From positions 1 to 33,499 of the forward strand of contig JBBRGA010000018.1 in the NCBI GenBank assembly GCA_038241115.1: 33,499 nucleotides of DNA, written 5' to 3'. Shown piece by piece: positions 25,232-33,499 of the stretch (its first letter is position 1; each line of letters begins with the position of its first letter). Below the pieces are notes generated by a model. That model saw nothing but the letters and a program-made list of their open reading frames with translations, ran no database searches and was not told the origin of the DNA. The translations under genes and the position numbers were made by a program. This stretch comes from JANYJJ01 sp038241115 (GTDB taxonomy: Bacteria > Pseudomonadota > Gammaproteobacteria > Burkholderiales > Burkholderiaceae_C).

Positions 25232-25500
25232 GCCGTGCCTGAATTTCACGTCCTGTCATGAGCATTTCAGACTTCACATGTCGCGTCGCTGGCGTGTTGG
25301 ATGCAGTGACGATTTCTGCGTTGTCGATTCAAGTATTTCTCGACACCTGCGCAACCGAAGGCGTTCGTCCTGATTTGGCGCGCAAGGCGCATGCAGAGTA
25401 TTCGATAGAGGCATTTTCTGAGCGACTTGCCCAGCCGCAGCGCCGCTTCATCGTGGCTGAAAGGGACGAGGGGCTGCTTCTTTCGAGGGCCAGAGCCACC

Positions 25501-25537
25501 CGAATCGGCTGTTTGCGAAGCGTTTCGCTCCGATTCG
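25501..25537. repeat. Nested hairpin in the GNAT remnant
   Basis: Arms CGAATCGG (25501-25508) and CCGATTCG (25530-25537) are perfect complements. An inner GCGAA/TTTCGC pair extends the fold. It lies just where GNAT similarity has ended. Confidence 0.6.
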
Positions 25538-25548
25538 CTAGTCCCGCT

Positions 25549-25586
25549 CCGTTCGTCCTGATCCTTCGACACCTCAGCGCGAACGG
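25549..25586. repeat. Palindromic dispersed repeat, copy 2
   Basis: CCGTTCGTCCTGA on the left and TCAGCGCGAACGG on the right form an imperfect hairpin around TCCTTCGACACC. The arms match those of the 25731-25803 element. Confidence 0.7.
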
Positions 25587-25666
25587 AGTGGGGTGGTGTG
25601 AAAAGTCTCTAGGCCCGCCGCCTCTCTCTGTCCATCGATTCGGCCCGATGGCGTGTTAATTTTTCT

Positions 25667-25706
25667 GCCGTTCGGACTGAGGTATCGAAGTCTTGCGCTG
25701 GTTCCG
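25667..25706 (+). repeat. Dispersed repeat half-element, copy 3
   Basis: GCCGTTCGGACTGAGGTATC, then GAAGTCTTGCGCTGG. This is the closest match to the copy at 23920-23955. Confidence 0.65.
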
Positions 25707-25730
25707 GGGGAGCACTCCCACACACCCGCC

Positions 25731-25803
25731 CCCGTTCGTCCTGAGGTATCGAAGGACCTGCTCGGGATGCACGTAGGCGCTTCGATACCTCAGCGCGAAC
25801 CGG
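25731..25803. repeat. Long inverted dispersed repeat, copy 4
   Basis: The left arm (about 25731-25755: CCGTTCG, CTGAGGTATCGAAG) and right arm (about 25779-25803: CTTCGATACCTCAG, CGAACCG) are almost perfect complements. They enclose about 23 bp of unique sequence. This is the most complete element in the window and resembles REP-type intergenic palindromes. Confidence 0.8.
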
Positions 25804-25853
25804 GGGTGGGTTGACGTGCATATTCATTCGACCCATCTGGCTAAACCCCTCCT

Positions 25854-27329
<1,476 letters not shown>

Positions 27330-27418
27330 TCCCGATTATCGAGACTCTGTTCCTGGGTGCCTGCCAGGGAGCGCCGCCGCTACCATGACCGCTCACCGCC
27401 ACCCCTGATCGACTGCTC

Positions 27419-28381
27419 ATGGCCCTCAGCCTGCTCGCCCTCTTAGACGACATTGCCACGGTGCTTGACGATGTGGCGCTGCTCACCAAAGTAGCGGCGC
27501 AGAAAACCGTCGGCGTGTTGGGCGATGACCTGGCGCTGAATGCCCAGCAAGTGCACGGCGTGGCGGCCGAACGTGAGTTGCCGGTGGTGTGGGCGGTGTT
27601 CAAAGGCTCGGCCTTGAACAAGGCCATCCTGGTGCCGTTGGCGCTGACCATCAGCGCCATTGCACCTTGGGCGGTCACGCCGCTGCTGGTTTTGGGCGGT
27701 TTGTTTTTGTGCTTTGAAGGCTTTGAAAAATTGGCCCACAAGTACTTGCACACTGCGGTTGAAGACACCCAGCGAAAGGCCGAGCTGGAGCAGGCCTTGA
27801 ACGATCCAGCGGTGGACATCGCGAGCTTCGAAAAAGATAAAATCAAGGGAGCCGTCCGCACCGATTTCGTGCTGTCTGCCGAGATCATCGCCATCACCCT
27901 GGGCACCGTGGCCACGCAGCCGCCGCTGACTCAGTTCAGTGTCTTGGCACTGGTGGCAGTGATGATGACGGTGGGCGTTTACGGCGCCGTGGCGGGCATC
28001 GTCAAGCTGGACGATTTGGGTTTGTTCCTGAGTCGCAGTGCGGGCGAAAACGCTTGGGCACAACTCAAGCGCAAGGTGGGTTCGGGCGTGTTGCGCGCCG
28101 CGCCTTACTTGATGCGCGGCCTCACCATCGCAGGCACGATTGCCATGTTTTTGGTGGGCGGCGGCATCCTGACTCATGGAATCCCGTGGTTGCACCACAC
28201 CTTGGAAAACTGGGCCGGTTTGGCAGCACAACAGGCCGCACAGTTGCCGCAAGCGGGCACCGTGGTGGGGTGGTTGATTCCGCCGTTGGGCGATGCCGTG
28301 GCGGGCCTGACGGCGGGCGCTGCAGTTTGGTTGGTGGTCAGCGCTGTGAAGCGTTTCAGAGGTGCCGCGGCGTTGTCTTGA
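27419..28381 (+). CDS. yedI: DUF808 (YedI-like) inner-membrane protein
   Basis: A 320-aa membrane protein of the DUF808/YedI family. The N-terminus (SLLALLDDIATVLDDVALLTKVAAQKTVGVLGDDLALNA) is diagnostic. Several hydrophobic segments follow: about 76-102 (LVPLALTISAIAPWAVTPLL), 154-195, 228-255 and near 285-315. LVLGGLFLCFEGFEKLAHK is also characteristic. The length is normal for the family. The biochemical function is not established. A very short upstream frame starting at the ATG in TACCATGACC (27384) ends before this start and is probably irrelevant. No partner gene is evident. Confidence 0.9.
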   Translation: MALSLLALLDDIATVLDDVALLTKVAAQKTVGVLGDDLALNAQQVHGVAAERELPVVWAVFKGSALNKAILVPLALTISAIAPWAVTPLLVLGGLFLCFEGFEKLAHKYLHTAVEDTQRKAELEQALNDPAVDIASFEKDKIKGAVRTDFVLSAEIIAITLGTVATQPPLTQFSVLALVAVMMTVGVYGAVAGIVKLDDLGLFLSRSAGENAWAQLKRKVGSGVLRAAPYLMRGLTIAGTIAMFLVGGGILTHGIPWLHHTLENWAGLAAQQAAQLPQAGTVVGWLIPPLGDAVAGLTAGAAVWLVVSAVKRFRGAAALS

Positions 28382-28394
28382 TCGCCGAGCGGAA

Positions 28395-28413
28395 ACGGGC
28401 TTGCCGGGCCCGT
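28395..28413 (+). terminator. GC hairpin after the DUF808 gene
   Basis: ACGGGC (28395-28400) and GCCCGT (28408-28413) form a 6-bp perfect stem 14 bp after the stop. No T-run follows, so it may be only a 3'-end stabilising hairpin. Confidence 0.3.
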
Positions 28414-28559
28414 GCCGTGCATAAGTCACAACACGCTGGATGTGCGTGGTTGGTTGTGTGTTCGCTGCTCAAACTGTTACTCCGCGATACGGACAACACC
28501 GCTTTCTATCGAGGTCAATGCGAGCAGCGTGAGGGAGCGCAACAGCGGCAGGCACGCCG

Positions 28560-28850
28560 GCTTCGGCACCGGTCAACGCGGTGATTTGACGGCCACGGTG
28601 GCGGCAGTGCTGCTCGATGCTGAAGCGCGTGGCGACAGCGCTGCGCGCAGCGCCGGCAAGCTGCGCGAACCTGTTTAGATGATGGCCGGCGTGTTGCGCG
28701 CGTTGAACGGAACCACCGACGGCGACCCGCTGGGCTGGTGGTGGGGCGAAAACCTCAGGCAGCACCTGTTTCGCCCGCCCTCGGTGTTCAACTTTTACTC
28801 ACCGACCTACTCGGTCGCGGGCACCGAGCTGGTTGGCCCCACCTTCGGTA
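28560..28850 (+). pseudogene. C-terminal remnant of a DUF1800 protein with in-frame stop
   Basis: In one frame, GFGTGQRGDLTATVAAVLLDAEARG and GKLREPV match the late part of DUF1800 proteins. A TAG stop at 28676-28678 interrupts it. The same frame then continues with MMAGVLRALNG, ENLRQHLFRPPSVFNFYSP and VAGTELVGPTFGI, the family's C-terminal hallmark. The first roughly 400 residues of a normal DUF1800 protein are missing. The sequence between 28382 and 28560 shows no recognisable part of it. The stop looks like a point mutation in an already broken gene (for example CAG to TAG, inferred). Confidence 0.75.
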
Positions 28851-29941
28851 TCCACAGCGTGGGCCCGCTGTTCGCGCCGCTGACCAAGGCCCAGTACCGC
28901 GCCGCGGCCGCCAACTCCGAACTCTTGCCCGACAGTTTGTTCAGCCACTCCGACCAGCAAATTTTGTGGGAAACCGGCAGCTCGCAGTCGCTGACCCGCA
29001 CCGGTTGGGGCGCGCGTGCGTCCGAGACCTTGAGCACCGCCAACCCCGTTATTTCAGTGGCCGGCAGTGCGCGCTACGGCTTGGGTACTTTGCAGGCACC
29101 GCTGGTGCTGCCCGGGCCGGGCTCTAACTTCGGCGCTTACGGCTTGCAGTCCACCGACACCTGGGCTCCGCAAGTGGCTCGCAAAGCCGCCATCGACGCG
29201 CTGTATGCGCAAACCCAGGATGTCAGCTTGGGCGACGCCTACACGGCGGCGCAGCGCAAAGCCTTCACGGTTTCAGAGCGCTTGGGGGCGTTGGTCAAAG
29301 TCAAGCCTGGCGACCCTGCGGCCGTGGCCGCCATCGACGCCGCATTTGCGCCCATTACCATCGCCGGAAAAATCACCAGCGGCTTGGGCAATCAGCTTTA
29401 TCAACTGGCCAAACTCATCAGCGGCAACGCAGTGGTGCAAGGCAACAGGCAAATTTTCTTTGCCAGCATGGGCGGGTTTGACACGCACGGCAATCAAGTC
29501 ATCACCGGCAGCCCCACAGAAGGCGAGCACGCCAACTTGCTGAAACAGGTGGGTGACGCCTTGGGGGCTTTTTACGGCGCGCTCAAGGCACTGGGTTTGG
29601 ACACCGCTGTCACCACCTTCACCCAAAGCGATTTCGGCCGCACTTTCGCTGTCAACAACAGCACCGGTACCGACCACGCCTGGGGCAACCAGCAGCTTGT
29701 GATGGGTGGCGCGGTGAAAGGGGGCCAAACTTACGGCGCGTATCCCGAACTGGTGCTGGGCGGCCCGAACGATGTGGGCGTGAACGGTTGGGAACTGCAA
29801 GGGCGTTGGATACCGACCACTTCTGTAGATCAATATGCCGCCACCTTGCTGGGTTGGTTTGGCGCGAGTGAGTCGCAGCTGGCCACCGTGCTGCCCAATT
29901 TGAAGAACTTCGGCGCGGCCCGCAAATTGGCGTTTTTATAG
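28679..29941 (+). pseudogene. DUF1800-DUF1501 chimeric open frame
   Basis: A 420-residue open frame. Residues 1-58 are the DUF1800 C-terminus. From about residue 59 (position 28853) it is a DUF1501 protein: VGPLFAPLTKAQYRA, LFSHSDQQILWETG, IFFASMGGFDTHGNQ, TFTQSDFGRTF, DHAWGNQQLVMGG, ELQGRWIPTTSVDQYAATLL, and the ending NFGAARKLAFL. DUF1501 proteins normally begin with a twin-arginine signal peptide and a further 60-100 residues, which are absent here. In related bacteria a DUF1800 gene commonly precedes a DUF1501 gene, so a single deletion could have joined them in frame. There is no Shine-Dalgarno and the start follows the TAG directly. Expression of an exported, working protein is unlikely. 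Confidence 0.75.
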
Positions 29942-30030
29942 GGCCCGTTTGCGTGGACGCCTTATTGACTGCGCGTCGCAACGCGCCGTGACGCGCCGCA
30001 ACGCGCTGTCGGGCGGAGGACGCGCTGCGC

Positions 30031-30720
30031 TCAGTGCTGAAGAATCTTCGACAAAAACTCTTTGGCCCGAGGTGACCTGGCATCTGGGTTGCCAAAAAAT
30101 TCATCGCGCTTGCAGTCTTCAACAATCTTGCCGGCGTCCATGAAGATCACCCGGTGACTGACTTTTTTGGCGAAGCCCATCTCATGGGTGACGACCATCA
30201 TGGTCATGCCTTCTTCGGCCAGCTTGACCATCACGTCCAACACCTCGCCGACCATTTCGGGGTCGAGTGCCGAGGTGGGTTCGTCGAACAGCATGACGAT
30301 CGGGTCCATGCTGAGCGCGCGCGCGATGGCCACGCGTTGCTGTTGGCCGCCAGACAACTGGCCGGGGAATTTGTCCTTGTGAACCATCAGGCCCACGCGG
30401 TCGAGCATTTTCAGGCCGCGGGTTTTTGAGTCGTCTGCGTTGCGCCCGAGCACTTTCATTTGCGCCAGCGTGAGGTTCTCGGTCACGGTCAGGTGAGGGA
30501 ACAGCTCGAAGTTTTGGAACACCATGCCCACGCGCGCCCGCAGTTTGGGCAGGTCGGTTTTGGCGGCGCTGATGGAAATCCCGTCCACCACGATGTCGCC
30601 TTTTTGAATGGGCTCCAAGGCGTTGACGGTTTTGATGAGCGTGGACTTGCCCGAGCCCGACGGGCCGCAAACCACCACCACGTCACCTTTTTTAATGGTG
30701 GTGGAGCAGTCGGTCAGCAC
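30031..30720 (-). CDS. gltL: Glutamate/aspartate ABC transporter ATPase, 5' end frameshifted
   Basis: ATPase of a polar amino-acid ABC importer. Walker A GPSGSGKST, Q-loop VFQNFELFPHLT, signature LSGGQQQR, Walker B VMLFDEPTSALDP and the switch His in VVTHEMGF are all present, so the body is intact. The 5' end is not. The normal start MIEIKNVSK is visible at 30746-30720 but in another frame, and the following residues expected in this family (a WYG-containing stretch) are missing. From GTG 30720 the frame reads VLTDCSTTIKKGD, as expected for the residues after them. The frame offset fits a 19-bp deletion. A 229-aa protein could start at GTG 30720, but it would lack the first beta strand and the A-loop tyrosine that stacks on ATP. 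Sequencing error is an alternative. Confidence 0.85.
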   Translation of the reverse strand: MLTDCSTTIKKGDVVVVCGPSGSGKSTLIKTVNALEPIQKGDIVVDGISISAAKTDLPKLRARVGMVFQNFELFPHLTVTENLTLAQMKVLGRNADDSKTRGLKMLDRVGLMVHKDKFPGQLSGGQQQRVAIARALSMDPIVMLFDEPTSALDPEMVGEVLDVMVKLAEEGMTMMVVTHEMGFAKKVSHRVIFMDAGKIVEDCKRDEFFGNPDARSPRAKEFLSKILQH

Positions 30721-30746
30721 TTGGAAACGTTTTTGATTTCAATCAT
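30714..30746 (-). other. Out-of-frame original start of gltL
   Basis: ATG 30746 encodes MIEIKNVSKC then TGA (30716-30714). The first nine residues are the family's normal N-terminus. The stop overlaps the GTG at 30720-30718 within GTGCTGA, an arrangement that could allow reinitiation on the truncated ATPase. Confidence 0.7.
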
Positions 30747-30814
30747 GGTTCAAGAATTCCTAATTTGTTAAGCGAGGCTCAAATGAGCGCCGGGCCGCCC
30801 CAAGCCAGTTGAGC

Positions 30815-30847
30815 ACCCCACGGGGGTCGCCTTGGTACACCAGGGCG
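30815..30847. repeat. Two adjacent hairpins between gltK and gltL
   Basis: ACCCC/GGGGT (30815-30827) forms a tight hairpin. Directly next to it, 30828-30847 is a near-palindrome (CGCCTTGGT, loop AC, ACCAGGGCG) with a 9-bp stem that includes one G-T pair. They lie in a 112-bp spacer where these genes are usually adjacent or overlapping. Neither has a downstream T-run. Confidence 0.6.
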
Positions 30848-30858
30848 GGGGCAAACAT

Positions 30859-31524
30859 CTACCGAATGATGGCAATTTTTTTCTGTAAACGGCGCACGAC
30901 CATCGACAGGCTGAAGCAAATGACGAAGTAGACAACCGCTGCGACGAGGTAGGTTTCAACAGGCCGGTTGAAGTTTTTGCCCGCAATCTCAAAACCTTTG
31001 AGCAGGTCGTAAGCGCCAATCGCGTAGACCAGCGAGGTGTCTTGGAACAAGATGATGGTCTGCGTCATCAGCACCGGAAGCATGTTGCGGAAGGCCTGCG
31101 GTAGCACGATGAGTTGCATGCACTGCGCGTAGGTCATACCCACCGCGTAACCCGCAAAAACCTGGCCTTTGGGCACCGACTGAATCCCGGCCCGCATGAT
31201 TTCGGAGTAGTAAGCCGCCTCGAACACAGTGAAAGTGATGATGGCGCTGAGCTCTGCCCCCATGGGTCTGCCGATGAGCAGCGGGATCAGCAAGAAAAAC
31301 CACAAGATCACCATTACCAGCGGTATCGAGCGCAGCGTGTTGACGTAGGCCGCAGCCGGAATGACCAGCCACTTCTTGCCCGACAGGCGCATCAGCGCCA
31401 GCACCGTGCCCAGCAGAATGCCGCCGACCATCGCGATCAAGGTGAGCTGCACCGAGAAGATCAGGCCTTTGACAAGGAAGCTGGAGACAACGCCCCAGTT
31501 CAGGAAGCTGAAGTCCAAAGTCAT
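30859..31524 (-). CDS. gltK: Glutamate/aspartate ABC transporter permease GltK
   Basis: A 221-aa inner-membrane permease of the HisM/GltK type. Hydrophobic segments begin at VKGLIFSVQLTLIAMVGGIL and VMVILWFFLLIPLLI, with later ones towards the C-terminus. The coupling region AAYYSEIMRAGIQSVPKGQ contains the conserved EAA-type loop (near GIQSVPKGQVFAGYAVGM) that contacts the ATPase. It ends KKIAIIR. Its ATG overlaps the gltJ stop by 4 bp, so translation is coupled. It pairs with GltJ to form the channel fed by GltI and powered by GltL. Confidence 0.93.
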   Translation of the reverse strand: MTLDFSFLNWGVVSSFLVKGLIFSVQLTLIAMVGGILLGTVLALMRLSGKKWLVIPAAAYVNTLRSIPLVMVILWFFLLIPLLIGRPMGAELSAIITFTVFEAAYYSEIMRAGIQSVPKGQVFAGYAVGMTYAQCMQLIVLPQAFRNMLPVLMTQTIILFQDTSLVYAIGAYDLLKGFEIAGKNFNRPVETYLVAAVVYFVICFSLSMVVRRLQKKIAIIR

Positions 31525-32231
31525 TTGGCACCTCCCAACACGCCGGGCACCTGCACGCGGTTCTCTATGAGCAGCGCGATGCGGTTCACCGCAAACGCCG
31601 AGATGAAATACAAGCCCGTCACGGCCAGGTAAATCTCGATGTTCCGCGAGGTTTCTTCACCCGCCTGCATGGCGAACATCGTGAGTTCGGCCACGCTGAC
31701 CGCAAACGCCACCGAGGAGTTTTTGACAATGTTCATGCTCTCGCTGGTCAGCGGCGGTATGACGATGCGAAAGGCCATCGGAAGCAGCACGTAGCGGTAG
31801 GTCTGCGGCAACGTCAGGCCCATCGCCAAACCGGCATAACGCTGACCTTTGGGCAAGGCTTCGATGCCAGCTTTCACTTGTTCGGCGATGCGAGCTGAAG
31901 TGAAAAACCCCAGCGCAAACACCACCAGCACAAAGCTCGGCACGCCGCGCAATGTCAAAAAGAGTGACGGCAGCACGTGATACCAAAGAAAAACTTGCAC
32001 CAGCAGCGGGATGTTGCGAAACAGCTCGGTCCAGGCGTTGCCGATCGCAACGAACCACTTGTTCGGCGTGGTCCGCAGGATGCCCATCAGCGAGCCGAAC
32101 AACAGCGCCACGATCAGCGCCAGCACCGCGACCGACAAGGTCCAGCCCCAGGCCGACAACAGCCACTGCAGGTAAGTGCGGCCGTCGCCGATGTCCTTCA
32201 GGAAGAACTGCCACTCCCATGTGCTGCCCAC
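31521..32231 (-). CDS. gltJ: Glutamate/aspartate ABC transporter permease GltJ
   Basis: A 236-aa permease of the polar amino-acid uptake family. I choose GTG 32231 (MGSTWEWQFFLKDIGDG): a strong GGGGAG Shine-Dalgarno lies 7 nt upstream, and the N-terminus then matches the family (W-x-WQ-FL). The frame extends 14 codons upstream to an ATG with non-family residues. Transmembrane runs include WTLSVAVLALIVALLFGSLMG and FVLVVFALGFFTSARIAEQ. The EAA loop is seen in VKAGIEALPKGQRYAGLAMG. It overlaps gltK by 4 bp. A terminator-like hairpin separates it from gltI, which probably lowers permease expression relative to the binding protein. Confidence 0.92.
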   Translation of the reverse strand: MGSTWEWQFFLKDIGDGRTYLQWLLSAWGWTLSVAVLALIVALLFGSLMGILRTTPNKWFVAIGNAWTELFRNIPLLVQVFLWYHVLPSLFLTLRGVPSFVLVVFALGFFTSARIAEQVKAGIEALPKGQRYAGLAMGLTLPQTYRYVLLPMAFRIVIPPLTSESMNIVKNSSVAFAVSVAELTMFAMQAGEETSRNIEIYLAVTGLYFISAFAVNRIALLIENRVQVPGVLGGAK

Positions 32232-32274
32232 TGCACGCTCCCCGTGTTTTTGTTCGAGCTGTCGCGCCGACAAA

Positions 32275-32308
32275 TGAAAAAGCGCGACGCGAATGGTCGC
32301 GCCGCGCT
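32275..32308 (-). terminator. Intrinsic terminator or attenuator between gltI and gltJ
   Basis: On the - strand, AGCGCGGCGCGA, loop CCAT and TCGCGTCGCGCT form a 12-bp stem with one mismatch, immediately followed by TTTT. This is the strongest intrinsic-terminator structure in the window. Its place after the binding-protein gene suggests partial termination. Confidence 0.8.
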
Positions 32309-32384
32309 CCGGGCAATGTAAGCAAACTTCGCGCCGTGCGGCGCTAGGGCTTTACCTCAGGCGCTCACCTCGCCTGCACCGGCA

Positions 32385-33293
32385 TCAAGGCTGTGCGTAC
32401 TCTTCGACCGGCTTGTCGCTCGGGTTGGCCCAGGCCGCCTTGGTGGCTTCGCTGGCCGGCAGGCCGACCTTGGTGTTGGCCGGCGGAATGGGCTGGATGA
32501 ACCACTTGTCGTAGAGCTTGGCGGCTTCGCCGCTCTTCGCGAGCGCGCGCACGCTGTCGTCGACCGCCTTCTTGAAGGCCGGGTCGTCCCTGCGGAACAT
32601 GATCGCGATCGGCTCGACGCTGAGCGGCTCGCCGACGATCTTGTATTCGGCCGGAGTCTTCGCCTTCGAGACCAGCCCGGCGAGGATCTGGCCGTCCATC
32701 ACGAAGGCGTCGGCGCGGCCCGACTCGAGCAGCAGAAAGCTGTCGGAGTGGTCCTTGCCGCTGAGCTCCTTGAAGTCCATTCCGGCCGCGCGCTTGTTCT
32801 TGCGCAGCAGTTGCACCGAGGTGGTTCCGGTCGTCGTCGCGACGGTCTTGCCGTTCAACTGGGCAATGCTGTTGATGCCCGAATTCGCCTTCACCGCGAT
32901 GCGCACTTCCTCGATGTAGAGGGCCGGCGCGAACGCGACCTGCTTCTGCCGATCGGCGTTGTTGGTGGTCGAGCCGCACTCGATGTCGACGGTGCCGTTT
33001 TGCACCAGCGGCACGCGGTTTTGCGAGGTGACCGGCTGGTACTTGATGTCGAGCTTGGCCATGCCGAGCTGCTTCTGGATATCTGACAACACGCGCTGGC
33101 AGACGTCGTAATGGAAGCCGGTGTACTTGCCGTCGCCGAGCGTGAACGCCAGCGCACCAGACGATTCGCGAACGCCCATCGTGACTGCGCCGCTGTCCTT
33201 GATCTTCTTCAGCGTGTCCTCTGCCTGCGCGGTACCGACAAGACCGAATGCCAGGGTCATCGCTGCGGCGCCGACCAAAAACGATTTCTTCAT
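32385..33293 (-). CDS. gltI: Glutamate/aspartate periplasmic binding protein
   Basis: A 302-aa solute-binding protein (family 3). ATG 33293 has a GGAG Shine-Dalgarno 6-9 nt upstream. A classic Sec signal peptide follows (MKKSFLVGAAAMTLAFGLVG, cleavage after AQA). The mature part starts EDTLKKIKDSGAVTMGVRES and contains GFHYDVCQRVL, DIECGSTTNN, and LNGKTVATTTGTTS with the usual ligand-binding Arg/Asp/Thr pattern. It ends VEEYAQP. It delivers glutamate/aspartate to GltJK in the inner membrane. Codon use is more GC-ending (AAG, TTC, GAG) than in gltJ/gltK, which fits high expression or a different origin. The upstream ATG at 33320 is rejected because it precedes the signal peptide with unrelated residues. 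Confidence 0.95.
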   Translation of the reverse strand: MKKSFLVGAAAMTLAFGLVGTAQAEDTLKKIKDSGAVTMGVRESSGALAFTLGDGKYTGFHYDVCQRVLSDIQKQLGMAKLDIKYQPVTSQNRVPLVQNGTVDIECGSTTNNADRQKQVAFAPALYIEEVRIAVKANSGINSIAQLNGKTVATTTGTTSVQLLRKNKRAAGMDFKELSGKDHSDSFLLLESGRADAFVMDGQILAGLVSKAKTPAEYKIVGEPLSVEPIAIMFRRDDPAFKKAVDDSVRALAKSGEAAKLYDKWFIQPIPPANTKVGLPASEATKAAWANPSDKPVEEYAQP

Positions 33294-33499
33294 GACTGCT
33301 CCAGGAACGGTTGAAAACAATAGAACGCAATTTTAGGGAGGCCGGATTACCGGGGCTCGCGTGTTTCCCCGAAAAGCAGGGTTTGTGCCCGTGCCGGAAG
33401 CTCGTGTCAGGCCGGCCGCGGCGACGCGCCGGCGCAGTCGAACGGTAGCGTTGGTCACGGTCAGCGGAGTCAAATTGCGGCGGGGGCTGCGGCCTCGGC
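33294..33499. other. Upstream region of gltI at the window edge
   Basis: About 200 bp, presumably holding the glt operon promoter. On the - strand, TAAAAT at 33335-33330 is a -10-like hexamer, but no good -35 is seen at the expected distance. The rightmost 100 bp are very GC-rich, with no frame I can recognise. Confidence 0.3.

Larger units (their letters stand above)
25258..25659 (+). pseudogene. GNAT acetyltransferase, truncated
   Basis: The first 72 or so residues look like the N-terminus of a GNAT N-acetyltransferase. They contain SALSIQVFLDTCATEGVRPD followed by AHAEYSIEAFSERLAQPQ and RFIVAERDEGLL, the first helices and strand of that fold. After about position 25473 the similarity stops. 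The frame then runs through palindromic repeat sequence to an unrelated end at 25659. The acetyl-CoA-binding loop (R/Q-x-x-G-x-G/A) and the C-terminal half are absent, so activity is not expected. Loss probably followed insertion or deletion involving the adjacent dispersed repeats. No clear Shine-Dalgarno precedes ATG 25258. Confidence 0.7.

Noticed and set aside
30768..31019. Small - strand ORF across the gltK/gltL spacer
   Set aside because: It mostly overlaps gltK in another frame and has no Shine-Dalgarno or family-like residues.

Overview
The window is GC-rich and densely coded. Protein similarities (dbpA with a DbpA-type C-terminal domain, gltIJKL, def, a DUF808/YedI protein, a DUF1800/DUF1501 remnant) suggest a betaproteobacterium of the Burkholderiales, most like Comamonadaceae. 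That is judged from protein and codon style only; there is no rRNA or tRNA in the window.

Layout. 1-290: the 3' end of an unknown gene overlapping a truncated MetE-like start. 248-2960: a B12-binding-type radical SAM gene (-), divergent from peptide deformylase def (+), with a 14-bp perfect palindrome between them. 2975-9159: a signalling block with a membrane histidine kinase (-), a divergent stand-alone Hpt protein overlapping a REC-PAS-GGDEF-EAL protein (+), then a second diguanylate cyclase (+) carrying simple-sequence insertions. The kinase, Hpt and REC domain could form a phosphorelay feeding cyclic-di-GMP turnover.

9317-23715 (-) is the most interesting part. Four very large genes (products of 1127, 1263, 1679 and 675 aa, in transcription order) lie 46-59 bp apart, each with its own Shine-Dalgarno sequence. 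None shows a convincing signal peptide, transmembrane segment or catalytic motif. I recognise the sequence style of all four as uncharacterised conserved families; the first resembles the domain I recall as DUF6603. They probably make one multi-protein assembly of unknown function.

24058-25168 holds a DsbA/FrnE-like oxidoreductase (-) divergent from a GFA-family zinc protein (+). 25154-25810 is repeat-rich and decaying: a 13-bp x6 tandem repeat, a truncated GNAT gene and several palindromic dispersed repeats. 25854-28381 holds dbpA (-) divergent from a DUF808 membrane protein (+). 28560-29941 is a scar where the C-terminus of a DUF1800 gene is fused to most of a DUF1501 gene, with a nonsense codon inside the DUF1800 part.

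30031-33293 (-) is a glutamate/aspartate ABC transporter operon, gltI-gltJ-gltK-gltL. It has a terminator-like hairpin after gltI, a hairpin-rich spacer before gltL, and an apparent 19-bp deletion that frameshifts the start of gltL. Across the window, in-frame 6- and 12-bp repeats inside genes and short tandem repeats at gene ends suggest that replication slippage is actively shaping this genome.
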